This document shows positions 26,390 through 35,318 of a stretch of 64,000 nt of DNA, piece by piece. The first letter of the stretch is position 1. Each line of letters opens with the position of its first letter. The notes below the pieces were generated by a model that was not told where the DNA came from, made no database searches, and saw nothing but the letters and a program-made list of their open reading frames with translations. Source of the DNA: Rhodopirellula islandica (GTDB taxonomy: Bacteria > Planctomycetota > Planctomycetia > Pirellulales > Pirellulaceae); NCBI RefSeq assembly GCF_001027925.1, contig NZ_LECT01000025.1, positions 124,001-188,000 of the forward strand, in the 5' to 3' direction. The translations under genes and the position numbers were made by a program.

Positions 26390-26962
26390 CTAAGCGCCGC
26401 TGGCGGCATTGTAACGGTTCATGGCTTCCGTCACCCCCTTGGCCACCCAACAAGCGGTGGCGTCGCAGGAATGCACGATGGCATGTTCCATTTCTTCTAA
26501 TTCAGTTTTGTCAAACTTGCCCAAAACATAATCCGACACCTGCCATTTTGCTGGCGGACGTCCAATTCCGATCTTTAGTCTCGCCCATTGATCGCTGCCG
26601 AGGTGACGAATGATGTCGACCAGGCCTTTTTGACCACCTGCGGAACCCGATCGTCGCAATCGAACGCGACCGGTTTCGAGGTTCAAGTCATCACAAATGA
26701 CGAGGATGTCTTCCGGGGAAAGTTTGTAATAATCAATTGCCTTGCGGACACTTTGCCCACTGGCGTTCATGTAGGTATGCGGGCAAAGCACCAAAACCTT
26801 TTCGTTTTCGATGCGACACTCGCTGATTTCTCCCTCAAATTTGGTCGTCGGGGGAGAACCGACAAACCGACGCACCAAAGCGTCAGCGACCATGAATCCA
26901 ATGTTGTGGCGAGTCTGATCGTACTTACGACCAGGGTTCCCCAAGCCGACGACTAACTTCAC
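26390..26962 (-). CDS. pth: Peptidyl-tRNA hydrolase
   Basis: This 190-residue enzyme cleaves the ester bond of peptidyl-tRNA released from stalled ribosomes. It opens with KLVVGLGNPGRKYDQTRHNIGF, carrying the conserved N in GNPG and the catalytic histidine in RHNIGF, and has CPHTYMNASGQSV, VICDDLNLETGRVRLR and SAGGQKGLVDIIRHLG. The start is GTG at 26962, overlapping the rplY stop by four bases (GTGA), so the two are probably translationally coupled. It is followed by rpsF after 41 bp. Confidence 0.97.
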   Translation of the reverse strand: MKLVVGLGNPGRKYDQTRHNIGFMVADALVRRFVGSPPTTKFEGEISECRIENEKVLVLCPHTYMNASGQSVRKAIDYYKLSPEDILVICDDLNLETGRVRLRRSGSAGGQKGLVDIIRHLGSDQWARLKIGIGRPPAKWQVSDYVLGKFDKTELEEMEHAIVHSCDATACWVAKGVTEAMNRYNAASGA

Positions 26963-27576
26963 TCGTCTGCGTCGCCAGAGCCTTTGCTGATCACCTCAGG
27001 TTCCGCCAAGGAGTCGCCTGCTTCGGCGATTTCTTCATCGCGTTGGGCTTCGATGTGAGCGATCACGACGTCGCCGTCGGTGATCAATTCCACACCCTCA
27101 GGCAAGGTCAGGTCGCTAGCCAGTTTGTGCTGGCCGACACCCAATTCGGCGATTTCCAGAACCAGGTGGTCAGGAATCGAACCTGCCGAACAACGAATTT
27201 CAACTTCGAAAACGTTTTCGAGCAACATGCCGCCTTCGCGAACACCAACGGCTTCGCCGTGATGCACGATCGGCACGCCCAACTCAACCTTTTCCTTCAG
27301 GTTGACCCGAATCAGGTCCATGTGCAGCACTTCGATTCCCAAGGGATCCCACTGCATGTCGCTGACCAAGGCGGTCTCATCGACATCGCCAGCCAGTTGA
27401 ACCGTCTTGCTGTGGTGACGCAGCAAACCTTTGACTTGCGCCGAAGGGACCGCCAAGTGCTCGTTGGCTTCGCCGTGACCGTACAAGACTGCGGGAACAT
27501 GACCGTCGCGACGCAAACGGCGAGTGGCGGCCGTGCCGGTGGATTCACGTTTGGTGACTTGAATGACGTCCGTCAT
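26959..27576 (-). CDS. rplY: 50S ribosomal protein L25, CTC type
   Basis: The protein has 205 residues from ATG 27576 (MTDVIQVTKRESTG); the frame extends 21 bases further without support. The N-terminal 5S-rRNA-binding domain shows GTAATRRLRRDGHVPAVLYG, and the C-terminal TL5/CTC domain shows PIVHHGEAVGVREGG and IPDHLVLEIAELGVGQ. The acidic tail is long. It is the first gene of the minus-strand cluster and overlaps pth by four bases. Confidence 0.95.
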   Translation of the reverse strand: MTDVIQVTKRESTGTAATRRLRRDGHVPAVLYGHGEANEHLAVPSAQVKGLLRHHSKTVQLAGDVDETALVSDMQWDPLGIEVLHMDLIRVNLKEKVELGVPIVHHGEAVGVREGGMLLENVFEVEIRCSAGSIPDHLVLEIAELGVGQHKLASDLTLPEGVELITDGDVVIAHIEAQRDEEIAEAGDSLAEPEVISKGSGDADE

Positions 27577-27774
27577 AACGGGGACCGACCTGGGCAATAA
27601 AAGTGGAGATGGAAGGGGAAAACCGCGGTGAAATCTTGTTCGCAGCCATCATCGTTGAACCAAAACCGGCACTTTGGAAAGTGTGATTCCGAACACGGGG
27701 CGCGGGATTCCTGGCGGAGCAATTTTTCGAAGCACGGCAGTATGCCGATTTCCTGCCTGTCTGCAAGGCCAAAA

Positions 27775-28758
27775 CTACCTGTTTTGCGTCCTCGATCCAG
27801 TTGCACTGGCAATGGCATCGTTGATCGCATCCAACATCCGGCCCAATGAAGCTTCGTCCAACCCTCGATTTCCCAGGTGTTCTCGCAACGCGGGAGTCCA
27901 AGGAATCGACGTTTTTCCCGGCAATTTCTGCAGCGCAAAGGCTCGATCACTGGGGATGGTCCAGGAGATTTCGTTTCCATCGACATGAATCGCACGATCC
28001 TCCACCGTATCAGCCGGAATGAGATGAATCGGCATCGCCGATTCGATCGCCCACTGCCTTGCCCCCGGCGGCGTGAGCTCTTCGTTGAGCAGCCAGACCG
28101 CCATCGCCGTCCGCCCCGTCTGGGGGTGCGTCCAAATCAAATGCCGCATCCGGCGATCGACATGTTGAGCGTTGATGGACATCACGGCGGTGACATCGAA
28201 GACAATCAACGAAGTGGTCTGGATCACGACGATCGGCGGATCCATCATCGCTTCGTTCTTGGCCAACACGCGACTGGCGATCATCCCCAGGTCCGCGCCC
28301 AGCGATTCCGCTTTCTCTGAATTGACAATCGTTGGTCGCTTGCCAATCAAGTAGGAATGCCCCAGCCCCACTTCGCGAAGCTGGTACTCACCGTCCTCTT
28401 GAACCACCGTCGCCATAATCGCCAACCCGAACAGACTGCTGTTCTGACGCACCAGATCGGTGACGTCGCCGACATCGCCATGGGTCAACTTGGGTGTCCC
28501 CAAAAACAACAATTGGTTGAATCGATCTCGCGGCATCGACTGGGCCACCAACCCTGGCGGCAATCGAACGACTCCGGAATTGACTCCCCAGGTGGCTTTG
28601 GCGATTGGCTGCTGGGCAAAGACCGAATGGGGTCCCCACGCCGACGACAGCACCAAAGTGGCGGAGATCCAACCAGACCAAACGGCAATCGCCAAACCAA
28701 CCTGGAACAGGCGGGTTTGGCGATGCGAGTCAGATTCCATCGAATGGATTCGTTTCAT
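27775..28758 (-). CDS. Exported or membrane-anchored protein of unknown function
   Basis: The protein has 327 residues from ATG 28758 (MKRIHSMESD); starts at 28782 and MESD are alternatives. A hydrophobic segment (LFQVGLAIAVWSGWISATLVL) near the N-terminus followed by SVFAQQ looks like a signal peptide or anchor. The body has no motif I recognise; it includes GVVRLPPGLVAQSMPRDRF, DPPIVVIQTTSLIVFDV and AMPIHLIPADTVEDR. It follows clpX on the same strand with only 16 bp between them, so co-transcription with clpX is likely, though a functional link is not shown. Confidence 0.6.
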   Translation of the reverse strand: MKRIHSMESDSHRQTRLFQVGLAIAVWSGWISATLVLSSAWGPHSVFAQQPIAKATWGVNSGVVRLPPGLVAQSMPRDRFNQLLFLGTPKLTHGDVGDVTDLVRQNSSLFGLAIMATVVQEDGEYQLREVGLGHSYLIGKRPTIVNSEKAESLGADLGMIASRVLAKNEAMMDPPIVVIQTTSLIVFDVTAVMSINAQHVDRRMRHLIWTHPQTGRTAMAVWLLNEELTPPGARQWAIESAMPIHLIPADTVEDRAIHVDGNEISWTIPSDRAFALQKLPGKTSIPWTPALREHLGNRGLDEASLGRMLDAINDAIASATGSRTQNR

Positions 28759-28774
28759 CGGCGATTCAAAGTGC

Positions 28775-30058
28775 TCAAGCACTCTTAGTCGTTGGCATTT
28801 TGAACAAGTCTTGCTTCCCGGTCACGATCGCTTCGTCAATCGTGTAGACCTTGCCGTCTTCTTGTTCTGGTAGGTCGTACATGATGTCCAGCATCACATC
28901 TTCCATGATGCCTCGCAAACCACGAGCCCCGACGCCCTTGTCGACAGCTTTTTCAGCAATCGCATGCAAGGCTTCTTCGGTGAACTCAAGCTCGCAATTT
29001 TCCATCGCAAACAACGCTTGGTACTGCTTGACCAACGAGTTCTTCGGTTCGGTCAGGACTTGAATCAACCCTTCCAAGTCAAGTGGCTGCAGGTAGCTGA
29101 TGACCGGCATCCGTCCGACGAGCTCAGGGATCAAACCGAACTTCAAAATGTCTTCGGTTTGAACTTGAGCGACCAATTCACCCGGGGTTTGTTCATTGCG
29201 AAGGTTGGCACCTTCGCCGAATCCGAGCGTGCGATGTCCCAGACGACGGCGAATGATCTCTTCGATTCCAACGAACGTTCCGCCACAGATGAACAGAATG
29301 TTGCTGGTGTCCAGCTGAATGTACTGCTGCTCGGGATGCTTGCGTCCGCCCTGAGGTGGAACGTTGGCAACGGTTCCTTCCAGCATTTTCAGCAAGCTTT
29401 GCTGAACGCCTTCGCCGGAAACGTCACGAGTGATCGAGACATTGCCGTTCGTGCTTCCGATCTTGTCGACTTCGTCGATGTACAGAATCCCACGCTGAGC
29501 GGCTTCGACGTCGAAGTCGGCTGCGTGCAGCAATTTCAGCAACAAGTTCTCGACGTCTTCGCCAACGTAACCCGCTTCGGTCAGCGTGGTCGCGTCACCG
29601 ATTGCGAACGGCACGTTCAACATGCGAGCGAGTGAGCGAGCCAGCAACGTTTTCCCGCTCCCGGTTGGCCCGGCCAACAGGATGTTGCTCTTCTCGATCT
29701 CGACCTCTCCATTGCTGCCGTCGGCACCACTGCTGAGTCGTTTGTAGTGGTTGTGAACCGCCACCGCCAAAACACGTTTGGCTGAGCCTTGACCGATGAC
29801 ATAGTTGTCCAGGTGCTCGACGATCGACCGCGGTGACGGGATATCGCTGAACAGTGACTTGGACGGGCCACGTCGACGTTGCTCCTGGTCCAGAATGGAT
29901 TGACACAGGTCAATGCACTCGGCACAGATGTAGACGTCGCCGGGGCCTTCGACGAGGGGACCGACGTCACGGTAACTCTTACGACAGAAGCTGCAAAACG
30001 CATTCTTCTTCGTCGCTGCGCTGCCGCGGCGAGAGTTCGAAGTTTCCTTGGTGGGCAT
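28775..30058 (-). CDS. clpX: ATP-dependent Clp protease ATP-binding subunit ClpX
   Basis: The protein has 427 residues from ATG 30058, supported by AAGGAG six bases upstream; the frame extends to 30211 without homology. The N-terminal zinc-binding domain has C22SFC25 and C45AEC48. The AAA+ core has Walker A GPTGSGKT (130-137), the sequence [15 protein letters not shown], Walker [11 protein letters not shown], the sensor/arginine-finger region, and the C-terminal [19 protein letters not shown]. ClpX unfolds substrates and feeds them to ClpP; no clpP is next to it here. The next gene downstream encodes an unknown exported protein. Confidence 0.97.
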   Translation of the reverse strand: MPTKETSNSRRGSAATKKNAFCSFCRKSYRDVGPLVEGPGDVYICAECIDLCQSILDQEQRRRGPSKSLFSDIPSPRSIVEHLDNYVIGQGSAKRVLAVAVHNHYKRLSSGADGSNGEVEIEKSNILLAGPTGSGKTLLARSLARMLNVPFAIGDATTLTEAGYVGEDVENLLLKLLHAADFDVEAAQRGILYIDEVDKIGSTNGNVSITRDVSGEGVQQSLLKMLEGTVANVPPQGGRKHPEQQYIQLDTSNILFICGGTFVGIEEIIRRRLGHRTLGFGEGANLRNEQTPGELVAQVQTEDILKFGLIPELVGRMPVISYLQPLDLEGLIQVLTEPKNSLVKQYQALFAMENCELEFTEEALHAIAEKAVDKGVGARGLRGIMEDVMLDIMYDLPEQEDGKVYTIDEAIVTGKQDLFKMPTTKSA

Positions 30059-30064
30059 ACACGA

Positions 30065-30070
30065 CTCCTT
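30065..30070 (-). promoter_or_regulatory. Ribosome binding site of clpX
   Basis: AAGGAG on the minus strand, six bases before the ATG at 30058; it decides this start over the upstream in-frame codons. Confidence 0.75.
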
Positions 30071-30498
30071 ACTTTTATGAGTCCAACATTGCGGGCTCGT
30101 CCCTCGGCGTCGGCGGATGACGATCAATGAGGTTTTCGCGGGCAATCGAGCATCACACCGAAGTCGGTGCTCACGCTTTATTGTACGCAATTCCTCGCAT
30201 CCACCGAACATTGAAGGCGCGTTCTCGCAAAAGAACTCGACACATCGAACGGATCGGCCACGACTCGAATGCTTTTCAACACATTGCGACCCGGATTTGC
30301 ATCCGAATCAACAACCCGCGCCGAAGGAACATCCTTGTCCTCGAAGCTCGAGCCACTCGTGGTTTGGTAATGGGTTTCATCGGTTGCCAATGATTGGTAT
30401 GCCCATGAATTGGGAGGGCGAATCATCGACGGCTTTCTTGGGTGACAACAAGATCGGTAGTTTTCGACAACTCACCGTTTCTCCGGTGCCTTGATCGT
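30071..30498. other. Intergenic region upstream of clpX
   Basis: About 430 bases with no supported gene. On the minus strand TACAAT (30185-30180), about 120 bases before the clpX start, could be a -10 box, but the -35 partner is poor. Open frames here lack any recognisable sequence. Confidence 0.4.
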
Positions 30499-30855
30499 TC
30501 AGGTTCTCGATTCATTCTCGCCCTCCTCGTCGGAACGAGGCGAAGGAAAAGAACCGAGACCGGAATCGGCCTGGGAGGCTGTGGGAACCGGAGGATCAGT
30601 CGTCGAAGCGGAAGTTGACCGCGTTGCTGCTTGTATAGTTCGGAATTCCTCCTCGTTGATGTCACCTTTGCGTCGCATTTCTTCCAGGTTTACGAACACT
30701 TCTGGGGTGTCTAGCTGGTCGTCAGTGTTGTAGTCGCGCAACCTTGCCAACACCCAAAATGCGAGTGCAATCAAGATGGCTAGAACCACTAGAGCAATGC
30801 CAGCCTGCACGGCCGGTTTTGCTATCACATCTGTCACAACCGAGACTTCGTTCAT
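30499..30855 (-). CDS. Small single-pass membrane protein with SHOCT-like motif
   Basis: This 118-residue protein has one strong transmembrane helix at residues about 16-38 (AGIALVVLAILIALAFWVLA). The cytosolic part contains EEMRRKGDINEEEFRTIQ, which matches the short SHOCT-like pattern (L..L...G.I.eeEF...K) often found at the ends of small membrane proteins. The C-terminal 45 residues are low-complexity Ser/Thr/Pro/Asp. It starts at ATG 30855. Function unknown; SHOCT motifs are thought to mediate oligomerisation. Confidence 0.7.
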   Translation of the reverse strand: MNEVSVVTDVIAKPAVQAGIALVVLAILIALAFWVLARLRDYNTDDQLDTPEVFVNLEEMRRKGDINEEEFRTIQAATRSTSASTTDPPVPTASQADSGLGSFPSPRSDEEGENESRT

Positions 30856-31034
30856 AGGAGCTGACTTGGAAGTTCGACACCGCCTCGAACTCGCAGAGGA
30901 GTCCTTGCCGGTGCTCTTTGATCATAGGAGTGTCCTGGTGGGCCGGTCCACTTGCAATTGTCACAAAAACCAGGGCTTTCAAGTTTCACAACTTCTTTTC
31001 ACAGCGGCCAGAGGTTCACTCCGCCAAGGCGAGC

Positions 31035-31997
31035 TCAATCCACCGTTGGCACGCTCTCGCACGCCTGACGCCACCACCGACACTGCAACAGATGCTGCAT
31101 TCCTAGACGCGGAATCCGCAATCCTTGTTCGCAGTGTCCCTCGACCCGAACCACCACGGGTCCGCCGAAGTCCATTTTCCCCAGGGTTTCGGTGACCCGG
31201 CGAAGTGTCAGTTCCCCCGTTCCGATCGGGGTGTCGTCGCGACCGACGGTCCCGGGCGGCAATTCGCGAGGCGGTTGCCCCGGCCAACGGTGATCGCAGA
31301 GATACACGAGCTTCAATCGCTCGGCGTTCCGCTGCAGCCGTGGCCCCAACGGCATCTCCCCCGCCGAAACCATTTCTCCTAAGTCCGCCGCCAGCCCCAA
31401 GTCCAAGCTCGCGGGCAACCACTGGCAGATCCGCTCAAATTCCGCGACGCTTGAAATCGCGTGCCCCATCGCCGGTCGGAGTGCTATCGAGACGCCCCGA
31501 CGCCCCGCATACCGTGCCAGTGACTCAAGCCGATCGGCCAATCGCTCCAGATCCAACTCGCTCAACCCGGACGAAAACTCGTCCCGCGGCCAAACTCCCG
31601 CCCCCAAGGTCAACACCGTTCCCGGACGCCGTTCAGCCATCCGAATCCAGTGCTCGCACCAACCGACTGTTGCCTGGACCAAAGACTCGTCCGGATCCGC
31701 CAACGACGGCAGCGCCGCCTTTTCGCGGTCCAGCACAAACGAGGATTCCGTGTCGATCACCACCTGACAACGATGCAAACGAGCCTCATCAAGAAAACGA
31801 CCCCAGGAATCCTGCTCCGCTCCGCTCGCTGCAATCGAAGAAAACAGACCGCCGGCCAGCCCCTGTTCCCAGGCCAAAATCCCTCGCCGCGGCCGAACGG
31901 CAACGCAGCGGTATCCCATCGACGCCAACGACTCGATCACCGAGATCGGATCGTGCAACAGCAACCCACCCGCGTGGTAGCCCGGTGTCATCGACAT
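31035..31997 (-). CDS. Xylose-isomerase-like TIM-barrel protein
   Basis: The protein has 320 residues from ATG 31997 (MSMTPGYHAGG); the frame extends to 32201 across the divergent gene's start without homology. Alternating strands and helices resemble the sugar-phosphate isomerase/epimerase (AP endonuclease 2) family: VIESLASMGYRCVAVRPR, LARYAGRRGVSIALRPAMGH, LDLGLAADLGEMV and LKLVYLCDHRWPG. Where active members carry a metal-binding Glu at the end of strand 5 (ALEP), this has ALRP, so catalysis by the usual mechanism is doubtful. It is divergent from the LplT-like transporter, with 176 bp between starts. Confidence 0.7.
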   Translation of the reverse strand: MSMTPGYHAGGLLLHDPISVIESLASMGYRCVAVRPRRGILAWEQGLAGGLFSSIAASGAEQDSWGRFLDEARLHRCQVVIDTESSFVLDREKAALPSLADPDESLVQATVGWCEHWIRMAERRPGTVLTLGAGVWPRDEFSSGLSELDLERLADRLESLARYAGRRGVSIALRPAMGHAISSVAEFERICQWLPASLDLGLAADLGEMVSAGEMPLGPRLQRNAERLKLVYLCDHRWPGQPPRELPPGTVGRDDTPIGTGELTLRRVTETLGKMDFGGPVVVRVEGHCEQGLRIPRLGMQHLLQCRWWRQACESVPTVD

Positions 31998-32173
31998 GAT
32001 GGTAACCTTGCGTCTGCAATCATCTCTCGCTTTCGGTGGCTGCCAATCGGATTCATCTGGAAGTGAACGAACAAAACTCGAAGAATGGGCAAGTGGCCCC
32101 CTTTCTCTCAGGAACCACTCCGCTCGGTCGCCCCGTCTCTGCTCCACTCGCTTTCCACTGTAGCTGAATCTCC

Positions 32174-33613
32174 ATGTCAGATTCTCCCACCGCGTTCCCA
32201 AAAGATGGGCCGATTGATTCGCTCAGTCACCCCTCGTTCCTCGGTTTCATCGCAACCCAGTTCTTCGGTGCCTTCAACGACAACCTGTTCAAACAGTTGT
32301 TGCTGCTCCTGGCCATTCCCACGGCGGTCGTGGCGACCGTTGCCGATGGCAGCGTCAACGAGGGATCCCCCGCCATCGAAGTCGCAGGTGAGCTGACCGA
32401 TGCTCCGGCGACCAAACCCGCTGGCGGAGGTGACTTGCAGGGGATCGCCACGGTGGTGTTCGGATTGCCATTCGTTGTCTTCGGCGGCTTGGCGGGATAC
32501 CTGGCGGATCGCTACAGCAAACGCACGATCATCGTGACCAGCAAAGTCGCCGAAATCGCAATCATGGGACTCGGTCTGCTCGCGTTCCTGGCCACGCCCA
32601 TGATTGGATTCGCGGGACTTTGGATCGTGCTGTTCTTGATGGGACTGCAAAGCACGTTCTTTGGGCCCGGCAAATACGGCATCATGCCAGAGATGTTGTC
32701 AGGCAACCAACTCAACCGCGGCAACGGCTTGGTCCTGATGACCACGTTCATCGCGATCATCATCGGCACCGCTGTCGCTGGACCACTGAAGGATTCGATC
32801 GTTCCGGCGGGAGTCCCACAGATGGAAGCCGCTTCCGGTTTATGGATCGGTTCGCTGGTGTGTGTCGGCATCGCCATCGTGGGAACCATCACCAGCCTCT
32901 TGATCATCCGCCTGCCGGCCGCCGATCCGACCCTGAAACTCAAGGCCGAGTACTTGGCCGTCCCGCGACCGATGCGAACGCTGTTGAAAACCGACACACC
33001 CTTGTTGCTCGCTCTGTTGGCGTCGTGCGTGTTTTGGTTGATCGCGGGGCTGACGATCCAAGCCGTCAATTCCCTCGGCAAAACCCAGCTTGAGATCTCT
33101 GACACAAAAACCAGCTTGATGGTGTCATTGATCAGCGTCGGAATCGCCTTTGGCGGTGCCGCCGCGGGTGCCTTGAGCCGAAAGTTATCTGACAAAGTCG
33201 TCATTCAAATCGGCATGTGGGGCGTCGTTGCCTTCTGCGCCGTGCTCGCGATTTCGCTGCCCGGCGGTCGACACTTGCTGGGCTTTGGCGGGTCGATCCC
33301 AGTCCTGATGCTGCTGGGGGCCTCCGCCGCGTTCTTCGCGATTCCAATTCAGGTGTTCCTGCAAGCCCGTCCGCCCGAGGAACTCAAAGGCCGCATGATC
33401 GCGGTCATGAACCAAGCCAACTTTTTCGCGATCGTGATGTCAGGCGTGCTGTACCAAATCCTCAACACGGTTTTGACCTCCGCTGATCTGCCGCGAAGCA
33501 CCGTGTTCGGCGCGATGGCGGTGCTGTTCCTGCCCGTGGCAATCTTCTATCGCCCCTCGCTCGAACGAACCGTTTCACCGACGGCCGCTGCACCGACCAC
33601 GCCCGCCAACTGA
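32174..33613 (+). CDS. MFS transporter, lysophospholipid transporter (LplT/Aas) type
   Basis: This 479-residue protein has about 12 hydrophobic segments. The first segment SFLGFIATQFFGAFNDNLFK is characteristic of LplT and the MFS half of acyltransferase fusions, which flip lysophospholipids across the inner membrane. Other landmarks are GLAGYLADRYSKRTIIV, GLQSTFFGPGKYGIMPEML and PEELKGRMIAVMNQANFF. An insert of about 35 residues after helix 1 (GSVNEGSPAIEVAGELTDAP) is unusual. No acyltransferase domain is fused and none is adjacent, so the substrate is inferred only from the family. Confidence 0.85.
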   Translation: MSDSPTAFPKDGPIDSLSHPSFLGFIATQFFGAFNDNLFKQLLLLLAIPTAVVATVADGSVNEGSPAIEVAGELTDAPATKPAGGGDLQGIATVVFGLPFVVFGGLAGYLADRYSKRTIIVTSKVAEIAIMGLGLLAFLATPMIGFAGLWIVLFLMGLQSTFFGPGKYGIMPEMLSGNQLNRGNGLVLMTTFIAIIIGTAVAGPLKDSIVPAGVPQMEAASGLWIGSLVCVGIAIVGTITSLLIIRLPAADPTLKLKAEYLAVPRPMRTLLKTDTPLLLALLASCVFWLIAGLTIQAVNSLGKTQLEISDTKTSLMVSLISVGIAFGGAAAGALSRKLSDKVVIQIGMWGVVAFCAVLAISLPGGRHLLGFGGSIPVLMLLGASAAFFAIPIQVFLQARPPEELKGRMIAVMNQANFFAIVMSGVLYQILNTVLTSADLPRSTVFGAMAVLFLPVAIFYRPSLERTVSPTAAAPTTPAN

Positions 33614-33672
33614 GTTGAAAGTCAGTATCGCGGTTGGTCACGTTCACCGCGGAGCAGGGACGTTCACAAGTT

Positions 33673-35175
33673 TCACCCGACCAGCAACGCCATCGCGGCG
33701 AGTCGCTGCAGATTGGACGTCATCTTGGCAGTCACCAAGACCCGCAAGCTCTCTTCCCCGGTGACGACTTGGTCTCCTTCGACGAGACCGCCATTGGCCA
33801 TCGAGTAAGCGACCATCCTCTCAACCAAACCCGCGTGATCCGTTTCTCCATCGCAGCAACGAATCAAGTGCGCCGTCGTGTCGTCCAACCGAATGGGTTG
33901 GTGACGAAGATTCGTGACTGTATCTCCTCGCAAAACTTGCTCTCGAGCCAGAGGCAAGGCTCGTGGGTGCGACGACACTTCTCGGCGAACTTCCGTGGGG
34001 GATGCACTGACGGACACCAATCCCACGCAAACGAGGTTGAACAGGTCCGTCTGCAAGGTGGCCAACGAACGGGGCTCTTCGGTCTCTACCACCTCGCACA
34101 ATTCCTGGTAACTCATCGAAGCGGGATACTCAGCGACCAAACACTCCATCGCTTGCCGTGTCGTGGGATCTTCCACCGTCCCGCTCAGCCCATTCGAACC
34201 GGTGATCTGATCACCCTGCAGACTCGATGAGGTCACAAAGTGCATCGACGCCATGTCGGCCGATTGCAGCTGCTCACTGACCGCAACGGATTCATGACAC
34301 ACCAACGTTTGCCGAAACGTGCGTCGTCGAAAGAAGTCCAGCGTTTGCCCGCGGCGAATCTTCGGCAGCGAAGCCAGTGCCGAGGCCACATCGGGACGGA
34401 CCTGTTCGTAGGTGGAGTCCCCCCAATCCGCTTCGGCGATGACCTGCAAGCATTGGGCCCCCGCTTCCGCCGCAAACTCATGGAAGTAGCACGGCCGGTT
34501 GGTGTCTTCGAATTGCTCATGAGAGATGTACGCTTCGTTGGCTTGGTCGAGTGCTTTGAGTTCCTCCTCCAAAGCCACGCGGTACGCCGACCCTTGTGGG
34601 ACATTCTGCGCGACGGAGCTCAACAGGGCTTTGCCATGCCTCAGTCGTTTGTGCGGGTCCTCGATCCCATCGGCGTGATAACGCATCATGTCACGAGCCA
34701 TCTGGCGTTGGTGCCAACCCGGGTACGTGTTGTAACTGATCAGAGCGATTCCATTGGCCGACAATCGCATCTGACAAATCGCCAGGATCGATTGCCGGAC
34801 CTCTTCCGGCACCCAGGAATAAACCCCATGAGCGATGATGTAATCAAATCGGTCCTGCTCGCTCTCCGGATGCGTCACCCAGTCCTCGATCTTGGCGTGA
34901 TGCAACTGGATGTTGGTGAGCCCAAGTTTGCCGATCATCGCGTTGCCGGTCTTCACGTGGCCAGCGGCGAAGTCGACTCCTTCAAAGTGACTGCTGGGAA
35001 GCAACGTCGCCAGCGAAATCAAGTTGCCGCCGGGCCCACAGGCAAGTTCCAAGACGCGACACGATTCCGGCGGTGGTGCATTCACTCCATGCAGTCGAGC
35101 AATCGCGGCCATGTTGCCCGGATGCGTGGCCGGGTGAATGAAATCGGGATACGGGACTTCGTCGTAGTTGGTCAT
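33673..35175 (-). CDS. SAM-dependent methyltransferase with methyltransferase regulatory domain
   Basis: The protein has 500 residues from ATG 35175 (a TTG precedes it by one codon). The N-terminal Rossmann methyltransferase shows motif I VLELACGPGGNL (residues about 42-53), HFEGVDFAAGHV and YDYII-type motif FDYIIAHGVYSWV. A methyltransferase regulatory domain follows (residues about 215-300, EDTNRPCYFHEFAAEAG), and the C-terminal part (residues about 330-480) is a helical/winged region (YPASMSYQELCEVVE). Proteins of this layout are annotated as class I methyltransferases acting on unknown targets, possibly protein lysines. It is divergent from the nucleoside transporter. Confidence 0.85.
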   Translation of the reverse strand: MTNYDEVPYPDFIHPATHPGNMAAIARLHGVNAPPPESCRVLELACGPGGNLISLATLLPSSHFEGVDFAAGHVKTGNAMIGKLGLTNIQLHHAKIEDWVTHPESEQDRFDYIIAHGVYSWVPEEVRQSILAICQMRLSANGIALISYNTYPGWHQRQMARDMMRYHADGIEDPHKRLRHGKALLSSVAQNVPQGSAYRVALEEELKALDQANEAYISHEQFEDTNRPCYFHEFAAEAGAQCLQVIAEADWGDSTYEQVRPDVASALASLPKIRRGQTLDFFRRRTFRQTLVCHESVAVSEQLQSADMASMHFVTSSSLQGDQITGSNGLSGTVEDPTTRQAMECLVAEYPASMSYQELCEVVETEEPRSLATLQTDLFNLVCVGLVSVSASPTEVRREVSSHPRALPLAREQVLRGDTVTNLRHQPIRLDDTTAHLIRCCDGETDHAGLVERMVAYSMANGGLVEGDQVVTGEESLRVLVTAKMTSNLQRLAAMALLVG

Positions 35176-35226
35176 CAACGTTGCAATCGGAGAGAGTGAC
35201 AGGGCGGTCTCTGAATCTTTCGCCCC

Positions 35227-35253
35227 TTGGACCAGCTTTCTTGATGATATGAT
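35227..35253 (+). promoter_or_regulatory. Possible promoter of the nucleoside transporter gene
   Basis: TTGGAC (35227-35232) and TATGAT (35248-35253) with 15 bases between, 66 bases before the TTG start at 35319. The spacing is short of the ideal, so this is tentative. Confidence 0.3.
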
Positions 35254-35318
35254 CGGCGGCGAAGTTTATCACGGTCGACGTTGATCGCAGACCACGCTTT
35301 CTGATTCAGGGGCCACAG

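Noticed and set aside
30117-30494. Small frames upstream of clpX
   Set aside because: No ribosome site, no motif and no hydrophobic pattern.
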